Positions 28,487-37,345 are shown, counted from the stretch's first letter. The stretch: DNA of 64,000 bases from Gemmatimonas aurantiaca T-27 (GCF_000010305.1 NC_012489.1:4223646-4287645); one strand, 5' to 3'. Numbers and translations: made by a program. The notes: generated from the sequence alone by a model not told the origin.

Positions 28487-29682
28487 TGCGCTCTGCCATG
28501 CGAACCCCTGCCTCATCATCCCTTCGCGCCGGTCTCCGCACCAGCACCCGTGCGCGCCACGGCCGGATGATGCCGATCGTCTTTGTGCTGATCTTCGCGG
28601 GACTGTTGGCTGCCGGGTTGCTGCCTCGACTCGCGCAATCACGGGCCCGCGCCGACGAGAGCGCACGATCCACCGCCGTGCCCACCGTGTTCACCGAGCC
28701 GGTGAAGCGCGATACCACCACCACACCGTTTGAGCTGCCGGCCACACTCACGGGTGTGCACGAAGCCAGCATATTCGCACGCACCAACGGCTTCGTGCGG
28801 CAACTGCGCGTCGACATCGGATCGCCGGTGCGGGCGGGGGATACGCTCGTCGTGCTCGACATGCCGGAGTTGCGCGAGCAGGAACGCCAGGCCACCGCGG
28901 TGCTCGAACAGACCGAAGCCAGCGCCAAGTTGGCCAAGACCTCGCTCGACCGGTGGAAGCAGCTCGCGACGCAGGGTGTGGTGACGCCTCAGGAATTCGA
29001 TGAGCGTACGGCCACCGCCAATGTGACCGACGCCAACGCGCGCGCAGCCCGCGCCAACCTTGCCAACCTGCGTGAACTGCAGCGCTTCGGCGTGCTCGTC
29101 GCGCCGTTCCACGGTGTGGTCACCGCACGATCCATCGATATCGGCTCGCTGGTGGTGGCCGGTGCTGCCGCTGGTGCGCGACCGCTGCTGTCGCTGGTGC
29201 AGACCGACACGGTGCGCGTGATGTTGCAGGTGCCACAGAGCGCCGCGCCGCGAGTGCGGGTGGGCATGCGGACGGCCGTGGTGGTGAGTGACCTGGGCAA
29301 CGAAGAGATCATGGGCACGGTGGTGCGCACCGCCGGCGCCATCGATCCGGTCACGCGCACGCTGCTCACCGAGGTACACGTGCCCAATGCCCAGCGCCGT
29401 CTGCTGCCAGGCATGTTCGCCACGGTGCGCCTCAAGGTGCCGTCGTCGCCGTCGCTGCGTGTGCCGGCCATTGCGCTCATCGTGCGCGGCGACGGCACGC
29501 AGGTGGCGCGAGTGGAAAAGGACACGGTGCGACTCGTGCCCATCACCATTGGGCGCGACTACGGGACCTCGCTCGAAGTGCTCGGCGGTCTCCAGCCCGG
29601 TGATCAGGTGGTCGTGAACCCGCCCGAATCCATGGCTTCGGGCCAGCCCGTGAAAGCCATCGCCCGGGGCGGGGTCAAGTAG
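28483..29682 (+). CDS. RND efflux periplasmic adaptor subunit
   Basis: 399-aa membrane fusion protein that bridges the permease and an outer-membrane channel. Start at GTG 28483 or ATG 28486, overlapping the permease stop, so translation is coupled. A signal anchor (about 27-46) is followed by the half-lipoyl motif (FVRQLRVDIGSPVRAGDTLVVLD), a coiled-coil hairpin (about 125-185, EQERQATAVLEQTEASAKLAK), second half-lipoyl (LVAPFHGVVTARSIDIGSLV) and beta-barrel/proximal domains (VMLQVPQ..). Works with the gene before it; the TolC at 49325 could serve as outer-membrane partner, but this is speculative. Confidence 0.92.
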   Translation: MMRSAMRTPASSSLRAGLRTSTRARHGRMMPIVFVLIFAGLLAAGLLPRLAQSRARADESARSTAVPTVFTEPVKRDTTTTPFELPATLTGVHEASIFARTNGFVRQLRVDIGSPVRAGDTLVVLDMPELREQERQATAVLEQTEASAKLAKTSLDRWKQLATQGVVTPQEFDERTATANVTDANARAARANLANLRELQRFGVLVAPFHGVVTARSIDIGSLVVAGAAAGARPLLSLVQTDTVRVMLQVPQSAAPRVRVGMRTAVVVSDLGNEEIMGTVVRTAGAIDPVTRTLLTEVHVPNAQRRLLPGMFATVRLKVPSSPSLRVPAIALIVRGDGTQVARVEKDTVRLVPITIGRDYGTSLEVLGGLQPGDQVVVNPPESMASGQPVKAIARGGVK

Positions 29683-29696
29683 CGCCCCAGAGCGTT

Positions 29697-29724
29697 CGCG
29701 GCAGCCGTTCATTGCGCTGCCGCG
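29697..29724 (+). terminator. Stem-loop after the RND operon
   Basis: A perfect 9-bp stem CGCGGCAGC / GCTGCCGCG with a 10-nt loop begins 15 nt after the adaptor stop. There is no T run, so intrinsic termination is uncertain. Confidence 0.4.
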
Positions 29725-29840
29725 GCGGCCCCTGAGACCCGGCCCTATTCCGTTCACCACGGGCCGGACACGGGCCACCAGCAGTTTCCGTACACCGCCC
29801 CTGCAACTCGCGGGTGACCTCGTCGTAGGTTTACGGAAGC

Positions 29841-31703
29841 ATGTCGAATCTATCTGAGACGCCGCCCACGGAACTGGCGGCCCTGCGCGTTGCCCTGCGT
29901 GGGCAGTACGCCATCCAGCGTGAATTGGGCCGCGGCGGCATGGGCATCGTACTGCTCGCCCGTGACGAACGCCTTGACCGTGCCGTAGCGCTCAAGGTGC
30001 TGCCGCCCGCCCTCGCTGAAGCGGGAGAAACCCGCGAGCGCTTCCTGCGCGAAGCCCGCATGGCCGCGCAACTGTCGCATCCGAACATCGTGCCCGTGTA
30101 CCGCGCCGATGAACTGGGCGGCTACGCGTTTTTTGCGATGGGATTCGTGGAAGGGGAATCGCTGGGAGATCGCATCCGCGACCGGGGATCACTACCGGCA
30201 GCGGAAGTCGTGCGTGTCTTGCGCGAGGTCGCCTGGGCGCTCGCGTATGCACACGCCCGCGGCATCGTCCACCGCGACGTGAAGCCGGACAACATCCTGC
30301 TCGAACGTGCCAGCAATCGCGCCATCGTCACCGATTTTGGCATCGCGCGCGCCGACTTCAATCCGGCGTTGACGCAGGATGGCTATGTGCTCGGCACAAT
30401 TCACTACATGAGCCCTGAACAGGCCAGTGGTGACGTGCTCGATGGCCGCAGCGATCTCTATGCCCTCGGGTGCATCGGCTTCTATGCCTTGAGCGGACGC
30501 TTGCCGTTCGAGGGCGCGTCGCCGCAAGCCATTCTGGTGGCACATGCCACGAAAGAACCACCCACGCTGCGCAGCATTGCACCGGACGTGCCGGCCGCAC
30601 TCGCGGCGGTGATCGATCGCTGCCTGCGCAAACGCCCCGACGATCGGTTTGCGACAGGCGAAGAACTCGCCGATGCACTCGCCAAAGCGCTGGAGCATAT
30701 CGAGCACGACGTGCGTGATGCCGGCGGCAAGGATACGCTGAACAGTGACGACGCGATGGCCGTGTGGCGTCGCGCCGCCGAGTTGCAGGCGGAAGCGGCG
30801 GCCCGCCTCGAAACGCGCATGCGGGCCAATGACACGCGCGCGCTTGCCGCACCGCATGAGACCGCGGCCGATCACGGTGCCGGTACCGAAAGCGCCACAC
30901 CCACCGACGCCTATCGCCTGCGCGATGTGGAGGCAGCGGCGATCGAGGCAGGCATTTCGCAGCGCTTCGTGGCGTTGGCGCTCGACGAACTGCGCGCCAA
31001 GCCATCAGGCCAGGCGCTCACGCCGAGCCTCTCGCCGCGCCGCGAACGACTCACCACGCGTCTGCTCGGCACGGCGCAGCGCACTCTGTCGGTCTCGCGC
31101 ACCTTTCGCGCACCGGCGCGCACCGTACTGCAATCTCTCGGGCGTACGCTGCAAGGCAGCCCATGGTCGCTCGCATTGCGCGACACACTGGGTGGTCACC
31201 CGCTGGATGGGGGTGTGCTGGTGTTCGACCTGCCCGCGATGTCCGACTCCAACTACAAGTGGACGTATACGCGATACGGCGTCTATGTCCCGCAGGTACG
31301 TGTGTCACTGAGCGCCACCCCGGGTGATCCGCGCAGTTGCGAAGTCACGATGACCATCGATCTGCGTCGCGGGTTGATGGCGAACATCGCCAGTTGGCTG
31401 GCCGTATCCAGCGCCAGTTCGGTGGGCGGCGGCGTGGTCGGGCTGGCCGTGGGCAAGAAGATGCTGGCCCTGGCCGGCGCCGCACTGGTAGGGCCCATGC
31501 TTGGTGGAGCCATTGTGCTTGGTGGCGTCGCGATCGCCAGTGTGGCCCCCATCTATCGCTGGGGGCTGCGCAAAGCGGAAGACGAGCTCTCCACAGCACT
31601 CGCCGCGGTCGACGTGACCATGCGGGCTTTCGACATTTTTGGGGAGACCCCACCGCCCCCACCACTGCCGCGCTCCCAGAATCCGCCGCTCATCGTGCCC
31701 TGA
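29841..31703 (+). CDS. Serine/threonine protein kinase with C-terminal membrane module
   Basis: 620-aa Hanks-type kinase. Kinase domain about residues 22-290: Gly-loop LGRGGMG, Lys52 in VALKVL, catalytic HRD at 144-146 in HRDVKPDN, DFG at 165-167, and APE-equivalent SPEQ. No PASTA, TPR or WD repeats. A helical segment (about 355-385, VEAAAIEAGISQRFVALALDEL) is followed by a beta-rich region (about 410-515, SRTFRAPARTV..) reminiscent of SRPBCC openings, then two Gly/Ala-rich membrane helices (about 520-575) and a Pro-rich tail. I do not recognise this C-terminal arrangement as a named domain. It is monocistronic, with 121 nt to the pirin gene. Confidence 0.85.
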   Translation: MSNLSETPPTELAALRVALRGQYAIQRELGRGGMGIVLLARDERLDRAVALKVLPPALAEAGETRERFLREARMAAQLSHPNIVPVYRADELGGYAFFAMGFVEGESLGDRIRDRGSLPAAEVVRVLREVAWALAYAHARGIVHRDVKPDNILLERASNRAIVTDFGIARADFNPALTQDGYVLGTIHYMSPEQASGDVLDGRSDLYALGCIGFYALSGRLPFEGASPQAILVAHATKEPPTLRSIAPDVPAALAAVIDRCLRKRPDDRFATGEELADALAKALEHIEHDVRDAGGKDTLNSDDAMAVWRRAAELQAEAAARLETRMRANDTRALAAPHETAADHGAGTESATPTDAYRLRDVEAAAIEAGISQRFVALALDELRAKPSGQALTPSLSPRRERLTTRLLGTAQRTLSVSRTFRAPARTVLQSLGRTLQGSPWSLALRDTLGGHPLDGGVLVFDLPAMSDSNYKWTYTRYGVYVPQVRVSLSATPGDPRSCEVTMTIDLRRGLMANIASWLAVSSASSVGGGVVGLAVGKKMLALAGAALVGPMLGGAIVLGGVAIASVAPIYRWGLRKAEDELSTALAAVDVTMRAFDIFGETPPPPPLPRSQNPPLIVP

Positions 31704-31768
31704 GCGGGTGGCAACGGTGCATGGCGATGGGAAATGAAGGTGCCAGGCGTGGTGACGTGAGGCTGTCC

Positions 31769-31797
31769 TTGCATATCTCTCAGAACTGAGATATATT
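31769..31797 (+). promoter_or_regulatory. Promoter of the pirin operon with embedded inverted-repeat operator
   Basis: A -35 TTGCAT (31769-31774) and -10 TATATT (31792-31797) are separated by exactly 17 nt. An inverted repeat centred on AA (31784-31785) spans 31773-31796 with ten of eleven pairs matched and core CTCAG-AA-CTGAG. It fills the spacer and overlaps the -10, a classic repressor position. Shine-Dalgarno GGAG at 31815-31818 is 6 nt before the ATG. Confidence 0.7.
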
Positions 31798-31824
31798 CAG
31801 CTATACCTCAATACGGAGCTGTTT

Positions 31825-32727
31825 ATGTCCATTCGTCCTGTCAAAAGCATCGTCTCGGCCCAGCCTACCATGGAGGGCGCGGGGGTGCATCTGCACCGCG
31901 CCTTCGGGTTCGGCAACACCAGCGAGACCGATCCGTTTTTGCTGTTCGACGATTTCCGGAATGACGTGCCGCGGCAGTACCAGGCCGGGTTCCCCTGGCA
32001 TCCGCATCGTGGCATCGAGACCATCACCTACGTGCTGACTGGCAACGTCGAACACGCTGACTCGCTCGGCAACCGCGGCTTGCTGGGCTCCGGCGACGTG
32101 CAATGGATGACGGCCGGCAGCGGCATCCTGCACCACGAGATGCCGATGGGCGATCCGCAGGGGCGTATGCATGGTTTCCAGCTATGGGCCAACCTGCCCT
32201 CGTCACTCAAGATGACGGCGCCACGCTATCAGGACGTCAAATCGAAAGACATCGTCGAGATCACGGACGATGACGGCACCATCGTGCGCGTGATTTCCGG
32301 TGAGTTCTGGGGCAAGCGCGGCCCCGTGGACGGTATCGCGGCCGATCCGAGTTATCTCGATGTCTCGGTTCCCGCGGGTGTGAAAAAGTCACTGCCCGTG
32401 GACGCATATCGCAGCACGTTTGCCTACATTTTCGAGGGCAGCGGAACGTTCCGGCACGCATCGGCCAACATCGGTGTACTGACCGAACGCACAGCGGGCG
32501 ATGACGATGACCTCGTGCGCGATATGTCGGGGAATCGCTCGCTCATCCTGTTCGACACTGGCGACGAAGTAGTGGTGCGTGCCGGCGAGAACGGAATCCG
32601 TTTCCTGCTGGTCAGCGGCGCGCCCATCAAGGAGCCGGTGGCATGGCATGGTCCGATCGTGATGAACACCCAGGCCGAACTGCAGACGGCTATGCGCGAA
32701 CTGCGTGAAGGGACGTTCATCAAGTAA
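31825..32727 (+). CDS. Pirin family protein
   Basis: 300-aa bicupin. The N-terminal cupin has the metal ligands typical of pirins in FPWHPHRGIETITYVLTG (two His), EHADSLGN and GILHHEMP-like ITAGSGILHHEM region (MTAGSGILHHEMP). The C-terminal cupin (about 180-290) has FAYIFEGSG and LLVSGAPIKEPVAWHGPIVMNT, the usual pirin ending. Bacterial pirins act as quercetin 2,3-dioxygenases or as metabolic/redox regulators, so the precise role is open. The promoter contains a strong operator-like inverted repeat, pointing to control by a small-molecule- or redox-sensing repressor encoded elsewhere. The first DUF481 gene follows 14 nt after its stop. Confidence 0.93.
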   Translation: MSIRPVKSIVSAQPTMEGAGVHLHRAFGFGNTSETDPFLLFDDFRNDVPRQYQAGFPWHPHRGIETITYVLTGNVEHADSLGNRGLLGSGDVQWMTAGSGILHHEMPMGDPQGRMHGFQLWANLPSSLKMTAPRYQDVKSKDIVEITDDDGTIVRVISGEFWGKRGPVDGIAADPSYLDVSVPAGVKKSLPVDAYRSTFAYIFEGSGTFRHASANIGVLTERTAGDDDDLVRDMSGNRSLILFDTGDEVVVRAGENGIRFLLVSGAPIKEPVAWHGPIVMNTQAELQTAMRELREGTFIK

Positions 32728-32741
32728 CGTTCGCTCACGAT

Positions 32742-33602
32742 GTGATGACGCTTCGACCTGGTCTTGCAGCAACTACATATGTCTCGTTGGGGCTGGCCCT
32801 GCTGCTGGCCCCACGATTCGTGGCTTCTCAGGGCACGTCGAGTGTGAGCTCGGGCAGCCCCACCACGGCCAATGCACCGAAGGACAGCGCCGGGGCGAAG
32901 ACCGCCGCCAAGGCTCCCCGCAAGCGTAAGGCTCTCGATTTCACCGGTTCGCTCGGGTACACACAAACCGGTGGCAACTCGACGGCGCGCAATTTCAATG
33001 TGGGCAACTCGCTCACGTATCGTCTGGCCGGCTGGACCATCAAACAGGACCTCACGTTTGTGTACGGTGAGGCCAATGACCGGGTCAACGCGAACTTCTG
33101 GAACGGCGGCCTGCGTGGCGATCGCAATGTGGCCGAGCGTGTCGACTTCTTTCTGGCGTCGCGGTACGACCGCAACGTGCGGCAGGGCGTGACCAATCGT
33201 TTCCAGCAGGGCTTCGGCCTCAATATGCTGGCCTTCGAAGACAGTCGAAACAAAGTGCACGTGGCTCTTGGTGGTTCACTGTTTTCGCAGCAGCTCGAGC
33301 CTGGCGCGGTCGCCAAGGTGTCACGCGCATTTCCTGCCGCGCGGGCGGCGTTGGACTACCGCTATCGGTTCACGCCGGTGGCGTATCTCCAGCAAACGGC
33401 TGAGTACCTGCCCGCCGTTGGTGACACGGCAACGTCGTATTTCGTGAATACGGAAAGCGCGATCGTGGCACCGATTTCCCGCAATGTGGGCCTCAAGATC
33501 GGGTATGTGATCCGGTACAACTCCGAGCCACCGGTTCGCGACAATATCCCGCTGCGCACCACCGACATGTTTTTTTCCTCGGGGCTCACCCTTACGTTCT
33601 GA
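32742..33602 (+). CDS. DUF481 (YdiY-like) outer-membrane protein, copy 1
   Basis: 286-aa protein with signal peptide (about 1-29) and a basic, Ala-rich linker (TAAKAPRKRKA) before a DUF481 beta-barrel-like domain. Alternating aromatic strands such as FTGSLGYTQTGGNS, VNANFWNGGLR, FLASRYDRNVRQG and a final strand ending in Phe (GLTLTF) suggest an outer-membrane barrel. Function unknown; members appear as salt-induced or envelope proteins. It is followed after 2 nt by a paralogue with shared motifs, and lies in the pirin operon. Confidence 0.85.
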   Translation: MMTLRPGLAATTYVSLGLALLLAPRFVASQGTSSVSSGSPTTANAPKDSAGAKTAAKAPRKRKALDFTGSLGYTQTGGNSTARNFNVGNSLTYRLAGWTIKQDLTFVYGEANDRVNANFWNGGLRGDRNVAERVDFFLASRYDRNVRQGVTNRFQQGFGLNMLAFEDSRNKVHVALGGSLFSQQLEPGAVAKVSRAFPAARAALDYRYRFTPVAYLQQTAEYLPAVGDTATSYFVNTESAIVAPISRNVGLKIGYVIRYNSEPPVRDNIPLRTTDMFFSSGLTLTF

Positions 33603-33604
33603 TC

Positions 33605-34375
33605 ATGCGCACACATCTCTTTGTCACCGCTGCGGCATTGGTTGCCGCTGGCGCGCTCGCTCCGGCCATCGTCAGCGCGCAGGATGCTCCGCCGCCACCG
33701 AAGAAGAATCTCGAAGTCACCGGCACGGCCGGCTTTGCGCAGACCAGCGGCAACGCCAACGCCACCACGACCAACTTCGGCAACAAGGTGAAGTACACGG
33801 CTCGTGGTTGGACGCTGGGCGAGGATCTTGCGTTTTTCTATGGTGAGGCCGAAAACAAGGTCAACGCCAACTTCTGGAACGGCGGCCTGCGTGCCGAGCG
33901 TCGCATCATGGAACGCATCGGCCTGTTCGTGGCCACGCGCTATGATCGCAACGTGCTGCAGGGCATTGCACACCGGTTCGAAGAAGGGTTCGGTGTCGAC
34001 GTGAAGGCGATTGCGACGCCGCGCGATCAGTTGTCGTTCCAGGTTGGTGGTTCGCTGTTTCAACAGCGCCTCACGGCCGGATCCACCGCCACCGCCAAGC
34101 GGAATTTCCCTGCGGCGCGTCTCGGTCTCGACTACAAGCACAGCTTCACGGAGTTGGCCTACTTCCAGCAGACGGGCGAGTACCTGCCCAACCTGTCGGA
34201 CAGTGAAGCCTATCTCATGAACACGGAATCGGCGCTGGTCGCGCCCCTGTCACGCCGACTGGGCCTCAAGCTCTCGTACGTGGTGCGCTACAACAACGCG
34301 CCGCCAGTGCGCGAGAATGTGCGCCTCAAGACCACGGACACCTTCTTCTCGAGCGGCATCACCGTCTCGTTCTGA
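33605..34375 (+). CDS. DUF481 (YdiY-like) outer-membrane protein, copy 2
   Basis: 256-aa paralogue of the preceding gene. Signal peptide ends near SAQDA; a short PPPPKK segment leads into the barrel. Shared blocks include VNANFWNGGLR, ATRYDRNVLQG, RF..GFGVD, QQTGEYLPNL and the terminal FFSSGITVSF, ending in Phe as expected for a barrel recognised by the Bam complex. Two nt separate it from copy 1, so they are cotranscribed and arose by tandem duplication. Terminated by the hairpin at 34410. Confidence 0.87.
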   Translation: MRTHLFVTAAALVAAGALAPAIVSAQDAPPPPKKNLEVTGTAGFAQTSGNANATTTNFGNKVKYTARGWTLGEDLAFFYGEAENKVNANFWNGGLRAERRIMERIGLFVATRYDRNVLQGIAHRFEEGFGVDVKAIATPRDQLSFQVGGSLFQQRLTAGSTATAKRNFPAARLGLDYKHSFTELAYFQQTGEYLPNLSDSEAYLMNTESALVAPLSRRLGLKLSYVVRYNNAPPVRENVRLKTTDTFFSSGITVSF

Positions 34376-34409
34376 TCACGCGGTTCGTAGCGCCGTAGTG
34401 GAAACAACA

Positions 34410-34447
34410 AAGGCGCGGCCGATCAACTGATCGTGCCGCGCCTTCTT
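34410..34447. terminator. Bidirectional terminator between DUF481 and DUF808 genes
   Basis: Stem AAGGCGCGGC / GCCGCGCCTT (34410-34419 with 34435-34444) continues inward through CGATCA / TGATCG with a 1-nt bulge. The minus strand continues TTTGTTGTTT and the plus strand CTTACG, so it serves the minus-strand gene best. Confidence 0.75.
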
Positions 34448-34461
34448 ACGTCTATTCGCGC

Positions 34462-35361
34462 TCAGGCTGGTTTTGCAGTCGGGCGCAGCTTCTTCACCAA
34501 GACCGAGATACCGACCAACACGGCGCCAGCCACCACGCCCAGCAGCGCATCGAGCAGCATCTTGCTCACCGCGGCGACCGGTCCCGTGGCGCTGGCCCAT
34601 CCCTGCAGCACCACGTCGATAGCATGCACGCCGTGCGCGATGATGCCACCGCCCACTGTGAACATGGCGGCAGTGCCGAGCACCGACAGGCTCTTCATGA
34701 GCCACGGTGCCGTCTTGAGAATGACGCCGCCGATGGCGCGGCCACGCTGATGCAGCGCCAGCCCGAGATCGTCGAGTTTCACGATGCCGGCAACGAGGCC
34801 ATACACAAACACCGTGGCGGCCAGGCTCACGAGGGTAAGTGCGCCGATCTGCTGCGCGATGGGCGCCGCACTCATCGTGCCCAATGAGATGACGATGATC
34901 TCGGCCGAGAGCACGAAATCGGTGCGAATGGCACCCTTGATCTTGCCCTGCTCGATTTCGAGCCGCTGTTCATCGGTCAGCTCGGGCTGCGCGACCACCG
35001 AGTGCACGGCCGGCGCGGGATCGTGCTTGTGCAACGCCTTGTGCAGCAGCTTCTCCACGCCTTCGTAACACAGGAACAGGCCACCGATCAGCATCAACGG
35101 CATCACCGCACCAGGGGCAAACGCGCTGATGAGCAGCGCCACCGGCACCAGGATCACCTTGTTGACCAGCGATCCCTTGGCCACCGCCCACACCACCGGC
35201 AGTTCGCGGTCGACCCGCACGCCTGACGCTTGTTCTGCGTTGAGCGCGAGATCGTCGCCCATGACGCCGGAGGTTTTTTTCGCAGCCACCTTGGTGAGCA
35301 AGGCGACATCGTCGAGCATCGACGTGATATCGTCGAGAAGTACGAGCAGGCTGGACGCCAT
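34462..35361 (-). CDS. DUF808 (YedI-like) inner-membrane protein
   Basis: 299-aa polytopic membrane protein. MASSLLVLLDDITSMLDDVALLTKVAAKKT and GVMGDDLALNAEQASGV are the signature opening of the DUF808/YedI family; several hydrophobic segments follow (PVALLISAFAPGAVMPLMLIGG, EIIVISLGTMS, GAVLVGISVLV). Molecular role is unknown in all bacteria I know of. It ends at the bidirectional hairpin and is 36 nt downstream of the hemolysin III gene, so it may be the last gene of a three-gene minus-strand operon. Confidence 0.9.
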   Translation of the reverse strand: MASSLLVLLDDITSMLDDVALLTKVAAKKTSGVMGDDLALNAEQASGVRVDRELPVVWAVAKGSLVNKVILVPVALLISAFAPGAVMPLMLIGGLFLCYEGVEKLLHKALHKHDPAPAVHSVVAQPELTDEQRLEIEQGKIKGAIRTDFVLSAEIIVISLGTMSAAPIAQQIGALTLVSLAATVFVYGLVAGIVKLDDLGLALHQRGRAIGGVILKTAPWLMKSLSVLGTAAMFTVGGGIIAHGVHAIDVVLQGWASATGPVAAVSKMLLDALLGVVAGAVLVGISVLVKKLRPTAKPA

Positions 35362-35396
35362 GGCGTGAAGCGGAAGTCAGGAGATGGCTCGGCGCG

Positions 35397-36062
35397 TCAG
35401 CGCACGAGCGAAGCGTGATTGAGCACCGCGAAATAGTGGCAGACGCTGCCGCCCAGCACGAACAGGTGCCACACCGGGTGCGTCCAAGCGCGACGCTTGT
35501 CGACGTAGAAGATCACACCGACCGTGTACAGCAGTCCGCCGGCCGCGAGCAACACCAGTCCCGCAGTATCGATGGCCAGCACCAACGGCTTGATGGCCAC
35601 GATGACCAGCCAGCCCATCGCGATGTAGAGGAGTGTCGACAGTTTTGCGAAGCGACCACTGCCCACGATCACTTTGAACAACACCCCGATCGCGGCCAAC
35701 GTCCAGACAATGCCAAACAGCGTCCATCCCCACGTGCCACGCAGCACCCCCAGAGTGAACGGCGTGTACGTGCCGGCAATGAGCAGGTAGATCGCGGCGT
35801 GATCGAGCACCCGCAGCCGCTGTTTGATGGTCGGTGTGGACACGGCATGGTAGGCCGTGCTCGCGGCATACAGCGCGATCAGCGTGGCACCAAACACACA
35901 CGCGCCGATGAGAGCCACGCGTTCCCCGCGAGCAGCGGCGGCGATCACGAGAAAAGGCAATCCGATCAGGCTGGCCACCAGCCCCGCGCCATGCGTGAGC
36001 GCATTGGCCAGCTCTTCACGGGGGCCGGCCTGTCGCGTCAACGCGCGCGATCCAGCGTTCAC
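35397..36062 (-). CDS. Hemolysin III / PAQR family membrane protein
   Basis: 221-aa seven-helix membrane protein of the hemolysin III (YqfA/TrhA) branch of PAQR receptors. The expected His and Asp ligands of the PAQR metal site are present: ALTHGAG, STAYH, LDHAAIYLLIAGTYTPF and HPVWHLFVLGGSVCHYF. Bacterial members affect membrane-lipid homeostasis. GTG start at 36062 overlaps the stop of the upstream serine hydrolase as GTGA, so translation is coupled. Confidence 0.92.
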   Translation of the reverse strand: MNAGSRALTRQAGPREELANALTHGAGLVASLIGLPFLVIAAAARGERVALIGACVFGATLIALYAASTAYHAVSTPTIKQRLRVLDHAAIYLLIAGTYTPFTLGVLRGTWGWTLFGIVWTLAAIGVLFKVIVGSGRFAKLSTLLYIAMGWLVIVAIKPLVLAIDTAGLVLLAAGGLLYTVGVIFYVDKRRAWTHPVWHLFVLGGSVCHYFAVLNHASLVR

Positions 36063-37345
36063 CGGCTCACCTGGGCCGCGAGCAACTTCTCGACGAACTG
36101 GTTGAGACTGCCCGCCGTGTCCATCCAGCGAATGACGGCCACGATATCATTGACCGGATCGACGTAGATGAAGTTGTTGCCAGCGCCCACATGCACAAAC
36201 GCCTGCGGCGGTGCCGCCGCGAGATACGACCGGTCGGGGTTCACGAACCAGTTCATGTAGCCGTAGGTCTTCTGCGCCGGCGTGGACGTGAGCGACTGGG
36301 TCACCCAGGCGTCGCTGAGCAACTGGCGTTCGCCCCACTTTCCACGGCGCAGCGTGAGCAGACCGAAGCGGGCCATGTCCCACGCATTGATGATCATGCC
36401 ACCACCCCAGTGACCGCCGCCGCTCACGCTCTGCACTTCGCGGCCATCGAGCACGATCCACGAATTGTCGTAGCCATACCAGCGCCACGTGTCCGACGCG
36501 CCGATGGGATCCATCACGCGCTCCTTGAGCACTTCGGGCAGCGGCTTGCGCCACACCTGCAGGGCGGCCAGCGCGAGCACGTTCACACGCGTGTCGTTGT
36601 ACTCGTACGTCTTGCCGGGCTCTTCACGCGGACGCGTGGTCCAGGTGGCCGCATTCTGCGCCGGACGATCGGCCCACTCGGGCTTGCCCCACAGTGTGCC
36701 TTCCCAGTCGCTCACCTGACGCAGCAAGTGATCCCATGTGAGGCGCCGATTGTGCGGTGAATCGAACGGCATGAGAATGCGATCATTGCCGGGCCAATCG
36801 CGCTCATACCCACGCCCGTTGGGGCGCGCCCGCACGATGGGCGGCATGTACGACGCCACGGTGTCATGCACGCTGCGGATCTTGCCGGCATCCACCGCCA
36901 GTCCCACCACCGTGCTCACGAAGCTCTTGGTGACACTGTTGGTGGTCTCTTCGGCGTCCGGGTTGCCCCAGGTGGCCACCACATAGCCGCCTTTCACGAT
37001 CACGCCGGTCGCATCGCCTCGCGGCGGCAGCGGCCCAATAGGGTCGCCCAACGGTTCACGACCAAACGTGGCATAGTGATTGAGCTCGAGATCGCGCGGT
37101 GAGCGGCTCTCCTTGCTCACCGCAAAGGCCACCGCCTCGGCCAGCTTGGCCGAGTCCATACCGGCGACCGAGGGCGTACGACGCTCCCAGCTTCCAGCGG
37201 GTGGTACGTAGGGCTGAGTGGCCCTGGATGGTGTCCGAGCCGCAGTGCCGGTGCGCTGCGCAACCAGCGGCTGGGAGACCAGCGCCATGAGGGCGAGAGA
37301 CGCCGGCAGGGCGAATGTCGCAGGAAGAGCGGCGGGTCGTGTCAC
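36059..37345 (-). CDS. Secreted serine hydrolase (class C beta-lactamase fold)
   Basis: 428-aa exported serine hydrolase. I choose GTG 37345 (VTRPAALPATFALP), where a signal peptide begins; the frame is open 40 codons further but that part has no family features and overlaps the divergent promoter. Nucleophile motif SxxK appears as SVTK in TTNSVTKSFVSTVVGLA, and the YxN equivalent as YEYND. HLLRQVSDWEGTLWG and WGGGMIINAWDMARFGLLTL are typical of the beta-lactamase-related (DUF/EstB) group. Likely periplasmic esterase or peptidase. It is coupled to hemolysin III downstream and divergent from the VanZ-like gene. Confidence 0.88.
   Translation of the reverse strand: MTRPAALPATFALPASLALMALVSQPLVAQRTGTAARTPSRATQPYVPPAGSWERRTPSVAGMDSAKLAEAVAFAVSKESRSPRDLELNHYATFGREPLGDPIGPLPPRGDATGVIVKGGYVVATWGNPDAEETTNSVTKSFVSTVVGLAVDAGKIRSVHDTVASYMPPIVRARPNGRGYERDWPGNDRILMPFDSPHNRRLTWDHLLRQVSDWEGTLWGKPEWADRPAQNAATWTTRPREEPGKTYEYNDTRVNVLALAALQVWRKPLPEVLKERVMDPIGASDTWRWYGYDNSWIVLDGREVQSVSGGGHWGGGMIINAWDMARFGLLTLRRGKWGERQLLSDAWVTQSLTSTPAQKTYGYMNWFVNPDRSYLAAAPPQAFVHVGAGNNFIYVDPVNDIVAVIRWMDTAGSLNQFVEKLLAAQVSR

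Noticed and set aside
25835-28666. Two long frames (394 and 482 aa) antisense to the RND genes
   Set aside because: Composition biased to His/Arg/Gly and no domain; the plus-strand RND genes are certain.
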